Positions 47,523 to 58,293 of a stretch of 64,000 bases of DNA are shown here, piece by piece. Position numbers and translations under genes: made by a program. Position 1 is the first letter of the stretch. Each line of letters starts with the position of its first letter. The DNA comes from Batrachochytrium dendrobatidis JAM81 (Eukaryota; Chytridiomycota; Chytridiomycetes; Rhizophydiales): NCBI RefSeq assembly GCF_000203795.2, contig NW_006281106.1, positions 253,302-317,301 on the forward strand, in the 5' to 3' direction. The notes beneath the pieces were generated by a model that saw only the letters and a list, made by a program, of their open reading frames with translations, did no database searches and was not told the origin of the DNA.

Positions 47523-48982
47523 ATTTATACGGTTTGTACTTGGTGAATTTGCAAGGTTTGATACAGTTGTTGTTGAGATTATGATTTAGATTGAGCAAAA
47601 ACAGCCTGTTTTTATATCCCAACTGACAATCGATGCATCGTATGTTGTCTTGTCTTAGTTTGTTGCTTTACAGTATCAGGGTGGAGTCTGCAGTGGTATT
47701 GGAATAAAGGGTCAACCGCCCTTAATTTTAGCTGTGCAAGGCAAGAGTGCGCTATCGTGATTTATGTTGAACAGCTTCCGAATAGTCATATACGGATGCA
47801 TCACACATACCTCATTGCCATTTTTACGAGTATCACTATATATAGTATATAGACTAGTGGTTCTACATTCGAGATTTGAGCCGAGTGGTTAGACATACAC
47901 CAACTCGTATATCGATAGTGCCAACTTGCACTCAACATTTACTGCTTTTAAGCTGTGGATGGCCCTTTAACAATCTGATGAACTAAAGCGTTGTTGAACC
48001 GTATACGATCAAATATATCAATCACTACTGTATGGCTGATTATTAGTTGCATTGTGTTGTAAAGCCAATATATCCACCCTGATTAACTAGTGTTAATATG
48101 ATGGCTGAACAGCCCGTCTAATAAACAAGCCATAAGCATTCTGGACTCGAAAGCAACTGCACAGCATTCAGATTGATCTACGAGACTGTGGGGTTCAACA
48201 AATCGGCTGCTATGGGTTTTTTAGCTTTCTGATCAAGGCACAATTGTCAATTTCAGTCGTCAACTTCAGTCGTCAATTTCAGTTTGCATAGCCTGGATTG
48301 CATTGCTTGAATGTGAGCCAAAATACAAGAGCATCGTCACAATATACATCAAGTCTATTGTTGTATATACCATTACCCCATATTGGACCATGTTGGACCA
48401 TTTTGGGCCATATCGAATCATGATGGGCTATCCGGATGTAGTTGTGATATCAAGAGATGTGCCATTTGCGTCAAAAATACGATATATCGACCAACATTCA
48501 GAAACAGTTGGCACAATAGACACCATTGATGTGTTCTGGCTGACAATACAATTGGGCATGTCATGTCATTAAATGACAAATATGCAATGTAGTAGCCAGA
48601 GTGGTCTGATAAAGCATGATACGATAAACAATACAGTCAGACACCAGGACAGTATCAAGAAACGAGTATACAAATGCAACTGATTCGAGATCAATTATCA
48701 TGTCATACCCGAGTCTTGCGATAAATGCAGCAACCATGATCAAGCATTCAATGTCGTATGTCCAGTGACCAATGTCCAATGTCGTATGTAACGTGAATGG
48801 TTTATTGCCAGTGTTGTATACCAACTACTGGACATATCAAAATATACAATACATGTTGCAAATGATTTATAAATCAATATACAGTCGTATTCACATACAA
48901 TCAATCACGACACAAATGTCGATATACATAATCAACAGCCAATACCATGTCATGATTGGTATCGGTTTACTGTACAACACTG
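47523..48982. other. Intergenic DNA between secreted gene and repeat copy B
   Basis: No gene supported. Short tandem words occur near 48246-48283 (GTCGTCAACTTCA / GTCGTCAATTTCA) and 48388-48412 (TTGGACCATGTTGGACCAT). The first 120 bp should hold the promoter of the minus-strand gene. Confidence 0.5.
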
Positions 48983-49475
48983 TATTATTCTGACAAAGTC
49001 GATTGGTTATTATGCGTGCTCATTTTTGTATAAACCAACTGGACGAGTGTTGACATATTCATGACATATTCATGACACTTGACCAATCCGCGACTCTGCA
49101 TTCAGTCAATCCAGACATTACAAGTAAACACTGTTCGACATGCAAACAACCGCTGCATTCCAAAATGCACAATCTGTTGAACTAGATCGTGAACATATTC
49201 AAAGTGTTAAAATACAACACATACGAGTGTGTGCACAGTTTGACCGACAGCATCGGACCAGTCAACACTGATATATCATTTGCAATGTATAAATTTGAGC
49301 TGAACTTGTCGATCGTGCAATGTATGACTGTCATCAATGATCAGAAATGATCAACAATGGTCGACAATGATCAAAATACAACATCTGAATACACCAGTCC
49401 AGTTCAAACTTATAGCGTCATCGTGTGTGTGTCGTATGATGATCGTTGTGTTTGAATACTGACAACACAAACAGT
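48983..49475 (+). repeat. 493-bp direct repeat, copy B
   Basis: Second copy of the sequence at 44189-44681 (see there), in the same orientation. Flanking sequences differ on both sides, so the borders are sharp. It ends only 170 bp before the PEX26-like start codon. Confidence 0.92.
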
Positions 49476-49535
49476 AAAATGCAACATTCAATTATTGTTT
49501 ATTCGAGACCGTCACTGCAAGATAAAGTATTTCAC

Positions 49536-49557
49536 TTTACGTGAATATGACATTAAA
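49536..49557. mobile_element. Lone right end of TA-flanked element
   Basis: CTTTACGTGAATATGACATT preceded by GTCACTGCAAGATA, the family's subterminal motif. No left end seen. Confidence 0.45.
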
Positions 49558-49648
49558 ACAAGCAACAAGTTTTACTGCGGTTGAATCTTGATGAATATTC
49601 AGTCCATTTGCATGTAAATGTTTTCCTAAAATTCAAATTCACACCTTT

Positions 49649-50877
49649 ATGACAATTGATACCTGGAAGGATGTCAGCCATGACACTGACCCTCCACTAA
49701 ATGTACAAAAGCCTCTTGAGCTCATATCTAGATTGTTTGTTCAGCGCAAGTTTGAGAATGCCCATCAGGAATGCATACGTCTTTTGGATCAGTTTGATAT
49801 TCTCACTTCCGACCAACGTAATGTTTTATTGCTGATGCTTTTGCGTATATCTAAAGAGGTTGGACAATGGAATGAAGCCTGGCAAAAAGTATGCCAGCTC
49901 ATTGGTGGCAGCGGTATGCTTTCTGAAGAGCTACTACTGCTTGGGTAAGTGCATTTATTGATTTAAACTATATTGCATGAGCCCACGAATCCTGCTGTTT
50001 CATATTGCTAATCTCTATTTACTTGTGTTTTATCTTTTTAGATCGCTGAAGATGCTCAAGGAAAAAGAATACAAAAATACTCTTGATCTAATTGAGACAT
50101 GGCTGACTTGTCAAACAGATGAGTATATGGCTCGGGTAGCTTCCAATATGCAACCATCAGCACGCAACTATCGTCGTATTGTTGAGCTGTACCTCTTGTC
50201 CCTTGTAGGAGCACACGATTATAGTGCTGCATTGGCATTTTTGCAGTACAATACCATTCTTGGATCTCAACAGAAAAAAGTAATGCTGCTAGACTATGCT
50301 TAAACCATAGATAAGAATGATGCCATTCGTATTTGGAGTCTTACCGTTTTTTATTTTTTGGAATCAGACACTGGAAGAGTATGTTGTTCAATTGCAAAAT
50401 GAGGAAAAGGCTTTGCTTACTCCAGTTTCAAACACTATCGAGTCAACAGTAGTCGAATTACCGCCAGTCACAACAGATCTGATAAAGCCCACTTTCAAAA
50501 CTCGTCGTGATGAAGGATTCTGTGATCCCAGTGTCCAATCTATTAATCAAATCAGCTCATCAACTGAGGCAAGTTTCACACAACAACCTGTCTCTGAGCA
50601 GCCCTCGACAAATATTACTCCAGTATCGAAAATCGCACCCAAATCAAACTCTAAAACGATACTGGCTCGTATTACTGAAACAATGATTCGGTATGCCAAG
50701 TACTCCCAAAAACGGCATTGGCTAATTTCGGGCATATTCGTTATGTTGATTCTGCTAATGTGGATATCACGCAAGATGAGTATATTACAGCATAAAGGCG
50801 TGATTTATCGAATCTTGTCAATTGCTGGAAATCGATTATTGACTACAGCACGGATGGGAATAAACGCACAATTTTAA
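49649..50877 (+). CDS. PEX26-like peroxisome assembly protein, tail-anchored
   Basis: Three exons: from the ATG of MTIDTWKDVSHDTDPP to an intron after LLSEELLLLG-type sequence at ~49945; RSLKMLKEKEYKNTLDLIET onwards; and TLEEYVVQLQNEEKALLTPV to the stop. About 355 residues in all. The N-terminal two thirds are helical repeats (FENAHQECIRLLDQF; GQWNEAWQKVCQLIGG; LDLIETWLTCQTDEYMARVA). Next comes a Ser/Thr-rich linker, then one membrane segment near the C-terminus (RHWLISGIFVMLILLMWISR) and a basic tail. This plan - N-terminal helices, C-terminal anchor - is that of PEX26/Pex15, the peroxisomal anchor of the PEX1-PEX6 ATPase. Sequence identity to known members is low, so the call is tentative; a GET-like factor is the alternative. 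Confidence 0.6.
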
Positions 50878-51351
50878 TGGCAGCCATGCTTTGGAGTACA
50901 AGTTTTTACATTCGATCATCCATCAAATGTAGTCAAGATTGTTTTGATTTATTGGATTGGTGCTCTTTGAACTGTTTTAGTTTACCGATCCTTGTCCTCA
51001 TTCTTGTACGAAAATACTGAACGGATGTTCACATTCCTATTCCAATACATTTCACATCCTTGACATCTTTCTTTCAATCCAAACATTGGGCATTTTGCAT
51101 GAAAATAATCGTTGCATTCCTGATATCGTTTTCTTAAACTAGAGCACAAACGTATCTGATATTAGAATACAACAGAGTTTCTATAGAAAAAGCAATCAAC
51201 TTTTAATAGGAAACTGAATATTTAAGCATTATTTATTCCAGAACATAGTCATTACAAGATTGATGCATGTTTTATTTTACGTGAATACGGCTGTAAATAG
51301 ATGTTCAGGCAGTGTAACTAAAAGATAAAGGTTTATTTCAAATGAATTATA
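50878..51351. other. Intergenic DNA with one element end
   Basis: No gene seen. ATTTTACGTGAATACGGCTG followed by TA (51274-51295) is a perfect right end of the TA-flanked family, preceded by GTCATTACAAGATT; the left end was not recognised. Confidence 0.55.
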
Positions 51352-51816
51352 CTAGGAAGAGTCGACTGGATGAAGATTAGACTGTTGGCTATATAGAGCA
51401 TCCACCAAAATCTGATGAACTCTGATGAGATGGTCTCTCATTTCCATAAGAGTATCTCTACATAGACTACTCTGATTGGTTAGAGTACGATGTCTAGGCA
51501 AGATCTGTTGATTCAGTGCAGCAAAGTCACTTAATACAAGAGTCTGCTTGAGTTTTGTAGTGATGCTCAAAAGGTGCTCAATGGAACGGGCCATATTTGC
51601 AGTAGCTGCTCCAGCAACCAAGGATTCTTGGGCAGCTAAGAATGTGTATCTGCTGTTGGTAGATGAATCAGCAGTAGTGGAAGTAGTACTAGAAGCAGTA
51701 CTAGAAGCAGCAGCAATCATTAGTCTCATACTAGAAAGAAAAGAGTCAATCTGGGAGTCGACAGTAGTAATGAGTGCTTCATGAGCAGATCCAGGAATGG
51801 CATTGATATTGCTCAT
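51352..51816 (-). CDS. med22: Mediator complex subunit 22
   Basis: MED22 (Surf5) is a head-module subunit of Mediator, which links activators to RNA polymerase II. Single exon, 154 residues, close to the family length. After LITTVDSQIDSFLSSMRLMI comes a short Ser/Thr/Ala-rich insert, then the core helix SIEHLLSITTKLKQTLVLSD followed by FAALNQQILPR, which matches the family's L-x-x-L-x-x-D-L-K-x-x-L-I-L-N-D-F-x-x-x-N. The C-terminal helix CRDTLMEMRDHLIRVHQILV also fits. The start codon is about 70 bp from that of the divergent acyl-CoA oxidase gene, so the two share a compact promoter. Confidence 0.87.
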   Translation of the reverse strand: MSNINAIPGSAHEALITTVDSQIDSFLSSMRLMIAAASSTASSTTSTTADSSTNSRYTFLAAQESLVAGAATANMARSIEHLLSITTKLKQTLVLSDFAALNQQILPRHRTLTNQSSLCRDTLMEMRDHLIRVHQILVDALYSQQSNLHPVDSS

Positions 51817-51885
51817 GAATGGATTGTAAGATTAAATAACTGGCGAGGTTTTTCCTGTTTATATCAAACACCATCTATTATCACC

Positions 51886-54800
51886 ATGACGGATGGAAAT
51901 GCTCACTCCATGAAAAATCACTCTTCGTCTGGCATCCATGAATCCGTTGATGCTTTGCCTCTGTGAGTCCTGGCATGCCTCGACCATCATGACTCTACAT
52001 GAGTTATTTGTATAATATTATATGCTTGCTAAATGCATCAATTCATCCCCATTGTCTGGTTTGCTAGTTGTGGGTCTATTCTACAGCACTCACAATGATA
52101 CTTCTGTTCTCATTCTTCCATAACCATGCATGCATTACTAACACTCCATCTGGTAGTCCTACTCAACTTATTACCCAGGAACGAGCTAATCCATCGTTCC
52201 CAGTTCGCGAACTGACTTATTTCATGGATGGAGGAAAAGAAGTTACTCGGGTATGAAAAACTGTTGATTGTAACTTGTCTATTCGTGCCATCAAGACCCA
52301 CTTCATTGCTAACCTTGACAATCCATGCTGGATCTATTGCACGTGCAAAGCTCAAGGAAATGGTTATGCTGCAGTTGGAGCGCGATCCCGTCATGAAAAC
52401 CATTGATCACAGCGATTTAAGTCTGTCCCAAATTCGTGAGCGGACCATGCAAAAGGTACCTTTGTCATACTTGTCATATTTATTCTACATCAATTGTAGC
52501 ATATGCAATGTATAGTCTGAATCCGTGCACCAATTCAATGTGTTTAGGTTAGACGTTTAGCCTATTATGTAGCCAATGAGCCTGTAAGAAACTTTAAGAT
52601 GCGTATGAGTGTCTTGACTCTGGTAGATCCAGGAACTTGGACTCGAGTAGGGGTTCATTTTGGTATGGCATAGTATATTGTTTTGTTTTAAACCCATATC
52701 CTTGCATGTTAATATGTTTTATCTATGTTGCAGGCCTTTTTTTTGGCGCACTCCAAGGTCAAGCCACCTCTGAACAACTTCAATTCTGGGTCAGTAAGGG
52801 TGCTGTCACTCTAAATGGTCTTGTTGGCTGCTTTGCAATGACTGAACTCGGCCACGTATGTTTAATATTTTAAAAAATTGCTTGAACAGTATAACTTGCA
52901 ATGCATGTCACTCATTTTATTTGAATTTAGGGATCTAATGTTGCTGGACTTGAAACTACCGCAACATACGATGAAGCATCAGAAGAGTTTATTATTCATA
53001 CTCCCAATCTCACTGGTATACGATTTTTGTGGGTTGGTAGTGTCAATTGTATTGATGAAATGCATCTAATTTTGAGTATATGTAGCTACCAAATGGTGGA
53101 TTGGAGGTGCTGCGCAAACTGCAACCCATTCGTGAGTGTTTTATTGTCATAATTTTAGCGATATTTACATTCCTTGATACTAACACTGCGTTTTAGTGTG
53201 GTATTTGCTCGTCTTATTGTCAAAGGTCGCGACTATGGTGTCAAGAATTTTATTGTCCAGCTCCGTGATCCAACCACGTTTGCTCTTTTTCCCGGAATTG
53301 TTATTGGCGACATTGGAGCCAAGATGGGCCGTCATGGCGTAGACAACGGATGGATTCAGTTTACTCATGTTCGTATTCCTCGATCGCACATGCTTATGAA
53401 ACACACCAAGGTCAAGTCTAATGGACAGGTGATTGAGCCACCACTTCAACAGCTAACTTATGGAGCACTGATTAGCGGTCGAGTCACCATGGTTGTTGGT
53501 ATGAGGCGGTTAATGTGTGGTATTTTTATCCATGATTAATCTTGGCTACTAATCAATTTGATGGTCATTATTTTTATTTGCTGTGATAGATTCTGGAAAC
53601 ATTAGTAAAAAAGCTCTTACAATCGCACTTCGTTACGCAGCTATTCGTCGTCAATTTGGCGCTCGTCCTGGCGTGCCGGAAACCAGACTACTAGACTATG
53701 TTATTCATCAACATCGTTTGATTCCGCTTCTTGCTCAAGCTGTAAGCATTAAATGAGTCGAATTTTTATGCATGTTACAGATTTACTATTCTCGAGTATA
53801 TTCCGAGTTTATATATCTTTGTATATTGACTTTATATCATCATACATGTTTTGTTTGTATTAGTTTGCTATGCACTTTACAGGTGTTGAAGTGCAATCTA
53901 TCTATGATAATCTCATGGTTCAGATGGAAACTCTTCGACCAGGGGACAAGAATATTCCCCAAATTCTCGATCATCTCAAGGAAGTGCATGGTACCAGTGC
54001 TGGACTCAAAGCTTTTTGCACATGGAGTGCGTTAAATGTTATTGATCAATGCCGTCAATCTCTTGGAGGACATGGATATTCTGCCTATGCAGGCTTGTCA
54101 TCCCTGTATGGTGATTTTGCCGTACAATGCACATGGGAGGGTGATAACACAATTCTTACTTTGCAGGCAGGCCGCTACCTCATTGGCTGTTACCGCGAAG
54201 CCAAGGCTGGAAAAAAACAAGCTGGCGGTGTGGCCTACTTGAATGAGCTTGACTCGTTTCTCAAGATTCGGTGCTTGGCTAAAAACGCTACTGAGATCAG
54301 TATGGAGATGATAGGCCAGGCGCATTGGCTAGTCGCTGCCAATGTGATCAAGGCTGCTGGTGAGAACTTTGAGGCATCTCTTAAACGCGGTTTGAAAGAA
54401 GATGCCGCTTATGAAGAGTGTTGTAAGTCTAAGCATACGCTTGTGTTGATGTGGTTGTAGATTGTACAAAGTAGGAGCTGATGCATAGTTTCACTTTTTA
54501 ACAATGAACATCAGCTCAAGCACGGCTGTATGCAGCCAAGATCCATAGCTACGGCTATCTGTTCCATCGTTTCAAGGATGGAGTTTTAAAGGCACCTGCT
54601 AATTTGCAACCTATTCTTACCAAGCTGTGTCTGTTGTATGGCCTATACAATATTTCAGAGAATACCGGTCCATTCCTGCAGTACGAATTTTTCACTTCAC
54701 TTCAGGCATGTCCATGTTTGTAATGTCGAGTGCTATTGTAGATCTGGGTGTTACTGACCTTGTATTTGCTTTTTATAGATTGAATGGGTAAAGGCCCGTG

Positions 54801-55048
54801 TTTCTGAACTGTGCAAAGAAATTCGCGTAGATGCCATTCCCTTGACGGATTCTTTCAACTACTCCGACTTCATCATTAATTCGCCACTTGGAAAATACAA
54901 TGGCGATGTTTATCAAGCATATTTTGATATTATTAATGCTGCCCATCCACCTGCCAAAGTGCCATCTTATTTTCAATCAGAGATTTACCCACTCTTGCAT
55001 CGTAAGCTGGAATCGGAGGATATACTTGAATTGGAAGATGACGAATAA
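51886..55048 (+). CDS. Acyl-CoA oxidase (peroxisomal beta-oxidation)
   Basis: Catalyses the first, H2O2-forming step of peroxisomal beta-oxidation with FAD. The ATG of [10 protein letters not shown] starts exon 1, which splices in phase (TACTAAC branch site) to [20 protein letters not shown]. About eleven exons. Family motifs: [20 protein letters not shown], the FAD-contacting [96 protein letters not shown], and [20 protein letters not shown], where the Glu (WEGDNT) is the catalytic base. The C-terminus ends ELEDDE: there is no SKL-type peroxisome signal, and no N-terminal PTS2 either. Some fungal acyl-CoA oxidases also lack PTS1 and enter by a non-canonical Pex5 interaction, so this does not argue against peroxisomal location. 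Confidence 0.95.
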
Positions 55049-55698
55049 ACACATTTTGATTGTTTATGAATGGGCTGGTTTTGATAACAAATTTGACTGA
55101 TATACAATAAACTTGGCAATTCAATAAGCCGAGTTTTTTGAAAAATGGGATTTGGCCGTGTCAGGGTATCACAATGTTGCTGTTGTAAAGACCAAAACCA
55201 TCATTTGGACTGCAATGCGTGAGTCTGATTCTAAACTGTCCATTACACAATGTATGGCTATGCCAAAAAAGGAGAAAAGGCAGATTCAACTGTAGTTTGA
55301 TTGTGTATCATATGATGAACATTGTGTTTAGAGATCAAGGGAGCTGAACATGCTTTGATATCTAGGATTTCTAAACAATCGCATTGAAAGGATATTTGCT
55401 AATGCCCATTTGATTATAAACAGCACATTCACTATCATGGCCTGTCAACCGATCAAAAAATAGCAATATTGCAAGGTATGAACCCTCTACTGTTCATTCT
55501 TGAACCCTTTAGAAAATGGTTTTATCAATAAAACGGTTGCAACGTGATTCTGACACGGAAAGAATCGAGTGATTTTGAAGTGGCGGTGCAGTGAATTTTC
55601 AGCGGGGAAACGCAACGAATATTTGGCCATTGTTCATCCAAAGCAGAATAAAAGTTGCTGCAAGATAATTTTATTTTACGTGAATACAACTAATTGAA
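55049..55698. other. Intergenic DNA with eroded repeats
   Basis: No gene seen. Between 55215 and 55490 there are stretches resembling repeat A (TATGATGAACATTGTGTTT, TCTAAACAATCGCATTG, ATATTGCAAGGTATGAAC). At 55672-55690 TATTTTACGTGAATACAAC, preceded by GTTGCTGCAAGATA, is a right end of the TA-flanked family, only a few bases before the secreted-protein ATG. Confidence 0.55.
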
Positions 55699-57153
55699 AT
55701 GAAATTTGCCATCGCTACAGCTCTCCTTGTCAGCTCTGCTCATGCTCTGACCTGCACTACAGGCACAAATCAGGCCACTTTTAACCAGTGCGCCTACAAC
55801 TCTTTAACTGATCCCAATGGCATGCCTGGCCCTACTGATCAATTCTCTGGTGAGTTTATACTGATATTCAGGCCGCTATAGTATCTGTAATTCGAGGTTT
55901 CAAATTGTCATGGCATTATGAGCCCAACTGCCATGTCTGATACTATATGGCTCTGCAGTGAAAGCCAAGACACTCCATTAGCCTGACTGCTGCCTATCTT
56001 ATTTTTTGACATTGACAAATGAGGCTTGAATCATGGCTGCTTTTTAATTATCGATTACTGATAGTTAGGGGTTGACACCTTGATTTGGGTTAATTACAGC
56101 CATTCACGTAAAATAGAGCATTTTTCAGTATCCTGCAATGACTTTTTTTGCTTTGGAATGCATGATGGCTGAATATCTAGTGCTTTCCCACTACACATTG
56201 ATTCCAATCGACATGCTCTATCCAATTGCAACATGCATCTTATGATACACAATCAGACTATGGCTTTGATCTGAGATTCACTATTTTTAGCACAGCCATA
56301 TATTGTACAATCACCAGATTTATGCATTGCAATCTAGATGTTTGATTCGACTGTTTTGATGGTATCAATACAACTCTGTACACACATTTGTTGTATTCTG
56401 AACCTCGAATATGTTTGCGATCTAGTTCAAGAGAACAAAGACTGCACGTCACAGGAATGCGACTATACATGTCAACCAGTAAACTAAAAGTTTATATGGC
56501 ACAATGCTGTCCAGTAAATTTGGTGTAAACTGTCTGTTATCATGCATCTTGACACTCCTATTTAGTGTTTTGTTTTACGTGAACATGGCTATAGCACAAT
56601 TATTTTAAAACTAAAACAGTGCCTTGATCATGTGAAACCTTGACCGACTTGTTTTCTGGCATCACTGTTATCTCACATGTACTTTTAATACCAACAGCCT
56701 GCAAATCTTTACAGACCGACAACTATGCCTACTACAACTGTTTGTGCAGACTCTCTAACCTGCTTGTCAACTGGTGAGTTTTGCCAAGTTACGCGTCCGG
56801 TTATGATCCGACATACTAACTCTTGTATTTGAAACCACGACATTGGCAGTTACTCGATGTTTTGTACTGGCGACACTGGCATCTATACACAGCAACAGTT
56901 TTCTACTCAGTTCTGTGGAGCTGCTCAGCATGTCAGCTCACCTTCAAACGCCCCTACTGCTTCTCTATCTTCTCTCCCTCCACTGCCTACCTTTTCATCC
57001 AACTCTGCTCAAAGTCATACCGCTGCTTCATCTGTCGCCGCCTCTGCCGTTCCTACTGCGGCTGCCAAGGCTGCGGGTGAATCTAATGGTGCCAACATGC
57101 TGATGAATGCAGTTATGCTTGGTGTTGCTGGTGCAGTTGCTGCTGGTTTCTAA
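55699..57153 (+). CDS. Cysteine-rich secreted protein, probably GPI-anchored
   Basis: Three exons with matching phases: 55699-55849, 56698-56773 and 56850-57153. The mature sequence starts after the signal peptide MKFAIATALLVSSAHA. It then has LTCTTGTNQATFNQCAYNSL, a Pro/Gly linker, ACKSLQTDNYAYYNCLCRLS, CYSMFCTGDTGIYTQQQFST and QFCGAAQ. Counting across the joins gives eight cysteines before a ~75-residue Ser/Ala/Pro-rich stalk. The C-terminus (NGANMLMNAVMLGVAGAVAA followed by GF) is a hydrophobic tail, with Gly/Asn small residues before it as a likely GPI attachment site. An eight-cysteine domain plus stalk plus GPI tail recalls CFEM-type fungal surface proteins, but the spacing does not clearly match CFEM, so I leave the family open. 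Intron 1 is 848 bp, ten times the local norm, because it contains a complete 496-bp TA-flanked element. Confidence 0.82.
56096..56591. mobile_element. TA-flanked inverted-repeat element (MITE-like), copy 1, inside an intron
   Basis: Begins CAGCCATTCACGTAAAATAG and ends GTTTTACGTGAACATGGCTA; both ends are bordered by TA (56094-56095 and 56592-56593). The ends are imperfect inverted repeats of about 19 bp (consensus CAGCCGTATTCACGTAAAA). No transposase frame inside. TA target and CAG-start ends suggest a non-autonomous Tc1/mariner-type element. Confidence 0.75.
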
Positions 57154-57306
57154 ATGTGGTTAATGCTGCCATTTCGCTCCATTCTTGGATCCTTCATTTA
57201 CTGTCTTGAAAGAAAGATCCTTATTGGCACCAAATTTTTTGACTTGCTCCATTCCCTATCTAGGATGAGCTCATCATTATATTGATTAAACCAGATTATA
57301 CATTTA

Positions 57307-57762
57307 CAGCCTCATTCATGTAAACGGAATACTAGATAAGACCAACATACACAGTAAACATACAGTTTCATGGAATGATGATTGGCATGTATAGTCGCAT
57401 TCCTGTGACGTGCAATCTTTGTTCTCTTGAACTAGATTGCAAACATATTCGAGATTCAGAATACAACAAATGTGTGTACAGAGTTGTATTGATACCATCA
57501 AAACAGTCGAATCAAACATCTAGATTGCAATGCATAAATCTGGTGATTGTACAATATATGGCTGTGCTAAAAGTAGTGAATCTCAGATCAAAGCCATAGT
57601 CTGATTGTGTATCATAAGATGCATGTTGCAATTGGATAGAGCATGTCGATTGGAATCAATGTGTAGTGGGAAAGCACTAGATATTCAGCCATCATGCATT
57701 CCAAAGCAAAAAAAGTCATTGCAGGATACTGAAAAATGCTCTATTTTACGTGAATACGACTG
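57307..57762. mobile_element. TA-flanked inverted-repeat element, copy 2, opposite orientation
   Basis: Begins CAGCCTCATTCATGTAAAC and ends TTTTACGTGAATACGACTG; TA on both sides (57305-57306 and 57763-57764). Apart from ~120 bp at one end its sequence is the reverse complement of copy 1, with few differences. The open frame in it (57375-57599) has its counterpart in reverse in copy 1 and shows no coding features. Confidence 0.75.
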
Positions 57763-57922
57763 TAAAAGGGAGTCTTGCAAGACTACACTTTTCAATATAC
57801 CCAATGTAAAGATCGTAGCACGATCCAATCAACGCAAATACCAATATGATATTATGACTGAGGAACAACACACTGTCCAAGTGGTACACCACAACAATCA
57901 AGTAGCCTTGTATAGTTACTAA

Positions 57923-57968
57923 CCTAAACAAGCTAGGATTGGTTTACTATACAAAAATATAAATACAA
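57923..57968 (+). promoter_or_regulatory. Relic promoter block before the secreted-protein pseudogene
   Basis: AACCTAAACAAGCTAGGATT followed by GGTTTACTATACAAAAATAT and AAATACAATA matches the block upstream of the intact gene (7747-7795); it carries TATAAATA at 57958. Confidence 0.5.
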
Positions 57969-58031
57969 TAATGTCAGAGTTAGAATTGACATCAACGCTC
58001 CAGCAATTGTTTAAACCTATTCATCGATCTA

Positions 58032-58293
58032 ATAAAGTTTATTGACATTTTACTCGTACTGACCGTGGCAGCAACTGCTAGTGCAGTACTAATCCCAGCT
58101 GGTAACAATGGTTTACCCAAAGCATCTCCAGTAAAATGCCTGCTCCGACTAATGAACCTGTTCCAAGCACTTTGAACACAGATGAATCAGGCAATACTAG
58201 TACAGATGAAATACAGTTGAAAGCAAAGTGTAATGAAGCAGCGAAAAAAGAATGAGAATGAAAAAGCATGGTTTGAGTTCAGATTCAGATTGA
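58032..58293 (+). pseudogene. Dead paralogue of the 7-kb secreted-protein gene
   Basis: The start codon is ATA instead of ATG, followed by a still readable signal peptide (KFIDILLVLTVAATASAVLI) aligned with that of the intact gene. After PAGNNGLPKAS the frame is lost by a small indel; the homologous sequence goes on in another frame as PAPTNEPVPSTLNTDESGN (cf. DPTNEPNPDTYDEY). The repeat region and most of the helical C-terminus are missing, and the end is back in alignment as KKHGLSSDSD then TGA, like KRHGL...KADSD. So there is a start loss, at least two frame changes and a large internal deletion. Confidence 0.85.

Noticed and set aside
44189..49475. The 493-bp direct repeats as LTRs of a retroelement
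   Set aside because: Ends are not TG...CA, no primer-binding site or polypurine tract was seen, and no gag/pol sequence lies between them; only an unrelated secreted gene on the minus strand.
57375..57599. 74-codon frame, also present in reverse at 56258-56470
   Set aside because: Both lie within the two copies of the TA-flanked element; no transposase motif, so treated as non-coding element sequence.
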